Positions 59,455-64,000 of a DNA stretch of 64,000 nucleotides are shown here, piece by piece (position 1 is the first letter of the stretch; each line of letters begins with the position of its first letter). Source of the stretch: an uncultured Roseburia sp. Lineage in GTDB: Bacteria > Bacillota > Clostridia > Lachnospirales > Lachnospiraceae. The stretch covers positions 1-64,000 of the forward strand of contig CANSSP010000011.1 in the NCBI GenBank assembly GCA_947649645.1, read 5' to 3'. The notes beneath the pieces are model-generated. The model saw only the letters and a program-made list of their open reading frames with translations. It searched no databases and had not been told where the DNA came from. A program made the position numbers and the translations under genes.

Positions 59455-59662
59455 ATCTGGTCTCCTCTCTCCGTGAGTTTTTATTCATAACCGCCCGAAA
59501 ACGGTCGGCGTGCCAGCCGTCGATGCGGCAGTGCATGGCGCATAAGTGTCAGAAGCCGCAGTGCACGCTCCCGGGCATACGCCCTGCCAGAATAAGACCT
59601 GGCATAACCGCCCGAAGACGGTCGGCGTGCCAGTCGTCGTCCTGGCACCGCTCATTGCTTTC
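59455..59662 (-). ncRNA. Structured ~208-nt leader with duplicated 37-nt element
   Basis: The minus-strand transcript from the promoter at 59669-59697 should begin near 59662 and run to the FIST start. Two copies of a 37-base element (59603-59639 and 59486-59522, 35 of 37 identical) lie 117 bases apart. Each can form ACCG-UUCG-CGGU-type hairpins; the two differences preserve pairing (C-G against U-G). Further stems are GTGCCAG/CTGGCAC, GCCAG/CTGGC and GGGC/GCCC. It does not match c-di-GMP-I or other riboswitches I know. Candidate cis-regulatory RNA. Confidence 0.5.
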
Positions 59663-59668
59663 GAGGAT

Positions 59669-59697
59669 ATTATACCTTGTCTTGAGAAAGTTTACAA
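59669..59697 (-). promoter_or_regulatory. Promoter of the FIST/MCP operon
   Basis: On the minus strand TTGTAA (59697-59692) and TATAAT (59674-59669) with a 17-base spacer. It is back-to-back with the acpP promoter; the two -35 boxes are 16 bases apart. Confidence 0.8.
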
Positions 59698-59713
59698 CGG
59701 TGCAAATTAATCA

Positions 59714-59742
59714 TTGACAAAATCTGGATGTGGAGATATACT
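59714..59742 (+). promoter_or_regulatory. Promoter of the fatty-acid synthesis operon
   Basis: Consensus TTGACA (59714-59719) and TATACT (59737-59742) with a 17-base spacer. Transcription should start near 59749, giving a leader of about 80 bases. Confidence 0.85.
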
Positions 59743-59755
59743 TTGCTAAACCAAT

Positions 59756-59772
59756 AATTTGATCATCAAAAT
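59756..59772 (+). promoter_or_regulatory. FabT-like operator upstream of acpP
   Basis: TTTGATCATCAAA (59758-59770) is a perfect 13-base palindrome within AATTTGATCATCAAAAT. It matches the TTTGA-N3-TCAAA pattern bound by MarR-type FabT, which represses fatty-acid synthesis genes when acyl-ACP is abundant. It lies just downstream of the predicted transcription start. Confidence 0.65.
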
Positions 59773-59830
59773 ATTTGGATGGCAAATTATCTGACAGTAA
59801 AGAAAGCACAGAAAGAAAGGAATAGAGAAG

Positions 59831-60064
59831 ATGTTAGAGAAGATGTTACCGATTATTGCGGAACAGTTAAATGTTGAGGTGGATCAGATCAGAGTGGATT
59901 CTTCTTTTAAAGAAGATCTCGGGGCCGATTCTCTGGATTTGTTTGAACTGGTGATGGCGCTGGAGGATCAGTTCGGAGTAGAAATTCCGTCGGAAGATCT
60001 GGAGTCGATTGTGACTGTAAATGATGTGGTCGAGTATTTAAAAGGAAAAGGCGTCGAGGAATGA
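59831..60064 (+). CDS. acpP: Acyl carrier protein
   Basis: This 77-residue acidic protein carries the growing acyl chain on a phosphopantetheine arm attached to Ser34 in [16 protein letters not shown]. The four-helix layout and the ending [11 protein letters not shown] are typical. A second ATG four codons later could be used instead; both have purine-rich upstream sequence. It is the first gene of the fatty-acid operon in this window, with fabK overlapping its stop by four bases. Confidence 0.96.
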   Translation: MLEKMLPIIAEQLNVEVDQIRVDSSFKEDLGADSLDLFELVMALEDQFGVEIPSEDLESIVTVNDVVEYLKGKGVEE

Positions 60065-61005
60065 AGACAGAGATAACGGATTTGCTGAAGACGGAATATC
60101 CGCTGATCCAGGGCGGCATGGCCTGGGTGGCGGAACATCATCTGGCGGCGGCCGTATCCAATGCCGGAGGGCTTGGGATTATTGGCGCGGCCGCGGCTCC
60201 GCCCGAGGTTGTGCGGGAAGAGATCAGGGAAACGAAGAAAAGGACGAAAAATCCGTTTGGCGTCAACATTATGCTGATGAGTCCCAATGCGGCGGATGTC
60301 GCGCGGATTGTGATTGAGGAGGAAGTTCCGGTTGTCACGACAGGAGCGGGCAGCCCTGCAAAATACATGGAGGCGTGGAAAACGGCGGGAATAATTGTGA
60401 TTCCTGTGGTGGCGAGCGCGGCTATGGCAAAGATGATGGAGCGTGCCGGAGCAGACGCCGTGGTGGCAGAGGGAATGGAGAGCGGCGGCCATATCGGCAG
60501 CGCGACGACAATGACGCTTGTGCCACAGGTGGCAGATGCCGTCAGTATCCCTGTCATTGCGGCGGGAGGCATCGCGGACGGCCGCGGCCTGGCTGCAGCC
60601 CTGATGCTTGGCGCAAAAGGGGTTCAGATGGGTACGCGTTTTGTGATTGCTGCAGAATCGATTGTACATAAAAATTTTAAGGACCGCATACTGAAGGCGC
60701 GGGACATCGATTCGGAAGTTACAGGAATGAGTACCGGCCATCCCATCCGCGTTCTTCGCAATCAGATGAGCCGGGAATACCTGAAGAGAGAAAAAGAGGG
60801 TGCGTCATTTGAAGAGCTTGAGGCACTCACAGTCGGCGCTCTGCGCAGGGCTGTCGTGGAAGGGGACGTTGTAAACGGCAGTCTGATGGCCGGGCAGTGT
60901 GCGGGACTGGTGAAAAAGGAACAGACCTGTAGGGAAATCATAGAGGAAGTCATGGCGGAAGCGGATTCGCTTCTTGGCAGTGTGAAAAAATATGCTACGG
61001 CATAG
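60061..61005 (+). CDS. fabK: Enoyl-ACP reductase II (FMN-dependent)
   Basis: This 314-residue flavoprotein reduces trans-2-enoyl-ACP, the last step of each elongation cycle. It shows the nitronate-monooxygenase-like barrel: [51 protein letters not shown] with the catalytic-region H144, [17 protein letters not shown] and [12 protein letters not shown]. FabK replaces FabI in many clostridia and streptococci. Its start overlaps acpP (ATGA). Confidence 0.95.
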   Translation: MKTEITDLLKTEYPLIQGGMAWVAEHHLAAAVSNAGGLGIIGAAAAPPEVVREEIRETKKRTKNPFGVNIMLMSPNAADVARIVIEEEVPVVTTGAGSPAKYMEAWKTAGIIVIPVVASAAMAKMMERAGADAVVAEGMESGGHIGSATTMTLVPQVADAVSIPVIAAGGIADGRGLAAALMLGAKGVQMGTRFVIAAESIVHKNFKDRILKARDIDSEVTGMSTGHPIRVLRNQMSREYLKREKEGASFEELEALTVGALRRAVVEGDVVNGSLMAGQCAGLVKKEQTCREIIEEVMAEADSLLGSVKKYATA

Positions 61006-61014
61006 GAGGTAGAA

Positions 61015-61935
61015 ATGGGAAAGAGAGCTTTTGTGTTTCCCGGGCAGGGGGCACAGTACGTCGGAATGGGAAAAGCGTTTTATGACAGTATTCCTGCCTG
61101 CCGCGATGTGTTTGACATGGCCTCGGAGGCGTCCGGGCTTGATATTGCAGCCTTGTGCTTTGAGGACAATGACAGGATCAATGTCACGGAGTATACGCAG
61201 ATCTGTATGCTGACTGCAGAAGCGGCAATTTTAAAAGCACTGAAGGAGGAAAACATCCGTCCCGACGTTGCTGCCGGCTTAAGTCTGGGTGAATATGGCG
61301 CCCTTCTTGCGGCAGATGTGCTGGACTGGAAAGATGCATTTTCCCTGATCCGCAAGAGAGGTATCTATATGCAGGAGGCGGTGCCCGAAGGCGGCGCGAT
61401 GGCGGCGGTACTGGGACTGCATGCGTCTGCCATTGAGGAGATCTGCAGAAAAGTGGATGGGACTGTTTCTGTTGCAAACTATAACTGCCCGGGGCAGATC
61501 GTGATCACGGGAGAACAGGCGGCAGTTTCCGGCGCAGGCGAGGCGTGTAAGGAGGCGGGCGCAAAGCGGGTTGTGCCGCTGAACGTCAGCGGGCCCTTTC
61601 ATTCGCCAATGCTTGCGGGAGCGGGGGAAAAGCTCGGAAAAGAGCTGGAATCGGTGGAGATAAAACCGATTTCGATTCCTTATGTGACGAATGTGACTGC
61701 CGATTATGTCACGGAGCCGTCCACGGTCAGGGATCTGCTGCGGCTCCAGGTATCGTCGCCGGTGCGCTGGCAGCAGTCGGTGGAAAAAATGATCCGTGAC
61801 GGTGTCGACGAATTTGTGGAGATCGGCCCGGGACGTACGCTGACCGGCTTTATCCGGAAGATTAACCGGAATGTAACAGCGGTAAATATCGACAAAATAG
61901 ATGATTTTAACCGCTATCTTGAAAAACAAAGGTAA
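61015..61935 (+). CDS. fabD: Malonyl-CoA:ACP transacylase
   Basis: This 306-residue enzyme loads malonyl groups onto ACP. It has VFPGQGAQYVGMGKAF, the nucleophile elbow AGLSLGEYGAL with S90, an Arg in RKRGIYMQEAV, and the catalytic His in GPFHSPML. The C-terminal VEIGPGRTLTGFIRK is normal. AGGAGGTAGAA precedes the ATG, nine bases after fabK. Confidence 0.95.
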   Translation: MGKRAFVFPGQGAQYVGMGKAFYDSIPACRDVFDMASEASGLDIAALCFEDNDRINVTEYTQICMLTAEAAILKALKEENIRPDVAAGLSLGEYGALLAADVLDWKDAFSLIRKRGIYMQEAVPEGGAMAAVLGLHASAIEEICRKVDGTVSVANYNCPGQIVITGEQAAVSGAGEACKEAGAKRVVPLNVSGPFHSPMLAGAGEKLGKELESVEIKPISIPYVTNVTADYVTEPSTVRDLLRLQVSSPVRWQQSVEKMIRDGVDEFVEIGPGRTLTGFIRKINRNVTAVNIDKIDDFNRYLEKQR

Positions 61936-62049
61936 GAATGTCCTGTACGATAAAAAGCCCTGCGGGCGTGACGCTGCCGCGGCGGGGAAGAAGTATGGCG
62001 CGGAAGAGTCCGATGTGGGATTTTTACCTTGGCAGAAATGAGGATTTTT

Positions 62050-62787
62050 ATGTTAAAAGGAAAAGTGGCCCTTGTGACGGGGGCGGGACGTGGAATCGGC
62101 AGAGCGGCCGCAAAAGCGCTGGCAAGAGAGGGAGCTTTTGTCGTCGTCAATTATAACGGTTCAAAGGAACGTGCCGAATCGCTTGCCGCGGAAATCGGCC
62201 AGCCGGAAAATGCTGTGGTTTATGGATGTGACGTTTCGGATTTTGAGTCGTGTGGAAAGATGATCAAAGACGTCATTGCCAGATATGGGCGTCTGGATAT
62301 TCTTGTAAACAATGCTGGGATTACCAGGGACGGTCTTGTTATGAAGATGTCCGAAGAAGATTTTGACGCGGTGGTTGCGATTAATCTTAAGGGAGTTTTT
62401 AATACGATTCGTCATGCTTCCCGCTATCTGTTAAAACAGCGCTGTGGGAGCATTATCAATATTTCATCGGTGTCGGGTGTCTCCGGAAATGCAGGGCAGG
62501 CGAATTACAGTGCGAGCAAAGCAGGGGTCATCGGTCTGACGAAAAGTATTGCAAAAGAACTTGCGTCCCGCGGCGTCACCTGCAATGCGGTTGCGCCGGG
62601 GCTGATTGAGACGGATATGACAGATGCCATGTCAGAGAGCGCAAAAACAGCGCTGCAGGAGCAGATTCCACTACAGAGGATGGGAAGCGTGGACGATGTC
62701 GCGGAGCTCGTTGTGTTTCTGGCTTCGGAGCGCGCGTCGTATATTACGGGGCAGGTAATCTGTGTGGACGGCGGCATATCGATGTAG
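62050..62787 (+). CDS. fabG: 3-oxoacyl-ACP reductase
   Basis: This 245-residue short-chain dehydrogenase reduces 3-oxoacyl-ACP with NADPH. It has TGAGRGIGRAAAKALA, NNAGITRDGLVMKM, the catalytic S140, Y153 and K157 in NISSVSGVSG and YSASKAG, and the ending YITGQVICVDGGISM. I start at ATG 62050, behind GAGGA; the in-frame start at 62029 has no site. The gap after fabD is 114 bases and contains no recognised feature. Confidence 0.95.
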   Translation: MLKGKVALVTGAGRGIGRAAAKALAREGAFVVVNYNGSKERAESLAAEIGQPENAVVYGCDVSDFESCGKMIKDVIARYGRLDILVNNAGITRDGLVMKMSEEDFDAVVAINLKGVFNTIRHASRYLLKQRCGSIINISSVSGVSGNAGQANYSASKAGVIGLTKSIAKELASRGVTCNAVAPGLIETDMTDAMSESAKTALQEQIPLQRMGSVDDVAELVVFLASERASYITGQVICVDGGISM

Positions 62788-62872
62788 CCTCCGCCGATAC
62801 ACCTGCGTGAAGGCGCTGTCCTTAGATTAAGTTTCTGGAAATAATGAAAGTAAGCTGAAAGTGGAGAAAAAC

Positions 62873-64000
62873 ATGAGCAGACGTGTAGTTGTAACAGGTA
62901 TGGGAGCGATTACGCCCATCGGGCTTTCCGTTCCGGAATTCTGGCAGTCCGTGAAGGAGAAAAAAATCGGATTTGGCGAGATCACGCATTTTGACGCTTC
63001 CGGATACAAATGCCATCTTGCGGCAGAGGTAAAAGGATTTGATGCGAAAAATTATATGGATGTAAAAACGGCAAAGCGGATGGAGCTGTTCTGCCAGTAC
63101 GCGGTTGCGGCGGCGGGGGAAGCTTTTGCGGATGCGGGGCTTTGCATGGAGGAAGAAAATTCGTATATGGCCGGCTGTTCGGTTGCGAGCGGAGTCGGCA
63201 GCCTCCAGGCGCTGGAACGCGAACATAAACGGCTCCTTGAGAGAGGGCCGGGCCGGGTAAACCCGCTGCTGGTGCCTCTGATGATTTCCAATATGGCGGC
63301 CGGAAATATTTCGATCCAGTTCGGCCTTAAGGGAAAGAATATCAATGTCGTGACGGCGTGCGCAAGTGGAACGAATGCCATCGGGGAGGCCTATCGCAGT
63401 ATTCAGTACGGGGAGGCAGACATTATGGCGGCCGGAGGGACCGAGGGAAGTATCTGTCCGATCGGGATTGCCGGGTTTACCGCGCTCACTGCGCTCTCAG
63501 GCGAGGCTGATCCTGAAAAATGTTCGCTGCCGTTTGATAAGAACCGTAGCGGTTTTGTCATGGGAGAGGGAGCGGCTGTCGTTATTCTGGAAGAGCTTTC
63601 GCATGCGAAGCAGCGCGGCGCGCATATTTATGCGGAGGTGGCAGGATACGGATGTACTGCGGACGCCTTTCACATAACATCTCCGGCCGAGGACGGAGAG
63701 GGAGCGGCGCGGGCAATGCAGAATGCAATGAGGGATGCCGGGATAGAGCCGGAGGATGTGCCTTATATCAATGCGCACGGTACGGCGACGCACCACAATG
63801 ACCTGTTTGAGACGCGGGCGATTAAGCTTGCGTTTGGGGAACATGCCGGGAAACTTAAGATCAATTCCACGAAGTCCATGGTCGGCCATCTGCTGGGAGC
63901 AGCCGGAGCGATTGAATTTGTGACCTGTGTCAAAGAGATGCAGGAGGGATATATCCATGCTACTGTAGGATATACCACTCCGGACGAGGAACTGGATCTG
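62873..64000 (+). CDS. fabF: 3-oxoacyl-ACP synthase II, 3'-truncated by window edge
   Basis: The first 376 residues are present and the frame is open at the right edge; a full protein is about 410. It condenses malonyl-ACP with acyl-ACP. Visible motifs: VVVTGMGAITPIGLSVPEFW, the active-site Cys163 in NVVTACASGTNAIG, the first His in NAHGTATHHND, and the Lys/His segment NSTKSMVGHLLGAAG. GTGGAGAAA precedes the ATG. Other operon members (fabZ, acc genes) probably lie beyond the edge. Confidence 0.95.
   Translation, partial: MSRRVVVTGMGAITPIGLSVPEFWQSVKEKKIGFGEITHFDASGYKCHLAAEVKGFDAKNYMDVKTAKRMELFCQYAVAAAGEAFADAGLCMEEENSYMAGCSVASGVGSLQALEREHKRLLERGPGRVNPLLVPLMISNMAAGNISIQFGLKGKNINVVTACASGTNAIGEAYRSIQYGEADIMAAGGTEGSICPIGIAGFTALTALSGEADPEKCSLPFDKNRSGFVMGEGAAVVILEELSHAKQRGAHIYAEVAGYGCTADAFHITSPAEDGEGAARAMQNAMRDAGIEPEDVPYINAHGTATHHNDLFETRAIKLAFGEHAGKLKINSTKSMVGHLLGAAGAIEFVTCVKEMQEGYIHATVGYTTPDEELDL

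Noticed and set aside
59480..59645. CRISPR-like repeat or c-di-GMP riboswitch for the duplicated leader element
   Set aside because: Only two copies with a 117-base period and no spacer pattern, so not CRISPR. The GEMM core (GCAAACC, GACGCAAAGCC) is absent, so not a c-di-GMP-I riboswitch.

Overview
The window looks like a chromosomal segment of a spore-forming, Gram-positive anaerobe of the class Clostridia, most likely family Lachnospiraceae (inference from gene content; no 16S rRNA is present). Supporting signs are a spoVT homologue with a sigma-G-like promoter, a FabK-type fatty-acid operon, a TPP-riboswitch-controlled ThiT transporter, AgrC/GHKL and VanRS-like signalling pairs, several FtsX/BceAB-type ABC exporters, and strong AGGAGG ribosome-binding sites throughout.

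Layout. Bases 1-5000 are accessory DNA, AT-richer than the rest. They hold the start of a GC-rich Pro/Glu-rich protein running off the left edge, a truncated AlbA_2/RecG-like remnant, an unusual inverted repeat, a decayed IS256-family transposase joined in frame to a GyrI-like effector-binding domain, two GNAT acetyltransferases, and a TipA-type MerR regulator behind a typical 19-bp-spacer promoter. A MATE exporter follows (5035-6408).

Bases 6533-18974 carry a LytTR/GHKL two-component pair and then a carbohydrate block. It has three GH3 glycosidases, one a lipoprotein, one anchored by a membrane helix at each end and one apparently cytosolic. The first two have circularly permuted domain order. 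A small carbohydrate-binding-like lipoprotein and a GtrA-like membrane protein complete the block. Bases 19127-32516 hold an OmpR-type two-component system followed by three ABC exporter modules; the third has a 1224-residue coiled-coil permease and a divergent TetR regulator.

Bases 32580-47695 are mixed core and accessory genes: an S66 carboxypeptidase-like peptidase, a duplicated CmpB-type membrane protein, tRNA-Gly(CCC), an alpha/beta hydrolase, a GntR/DUF5808 pair with a perfect 12-bp-arm operator, a second MATE exporter, a DUF362 protein, a VanRS-like pair, an orphan FliD-like protein with a sigma-28-like promoter, an NfeD/patatin/2-hydroxyacid dehydrogenase operon, and a zinc phospholipase C-like protein.

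Bases 47896-57282 cover envelope and housekeeping functions: an LTA-synthase-like enzyme, an aldo/keto reductase, a HAD phosphatase, a TVP38/DedA-like protein, SpoVT, a lipoprotein with a BECR-nuclease-like C-terminus, TcdA, a class A PBP, and ThiT with its TPP riboswitch. The final part has a FIST/soluble-MCP sensory pair behind a long, structured, internally repeated leader. It is divergent from the fatty-acid operon acpP-fabK-fabD-fabG-fabF, which has a FabT-like operator and runs off the right edge.

The candidates I rate highest for novelty are the structured leader of the FIST/MCP operon, the BECR-like lipoprotein, the paired permuted GH3 enzymes with different anchoring, and the orphan FliD-like gene. 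No complete new defence or toxin system was recognised, and no CRISPR array was seen.
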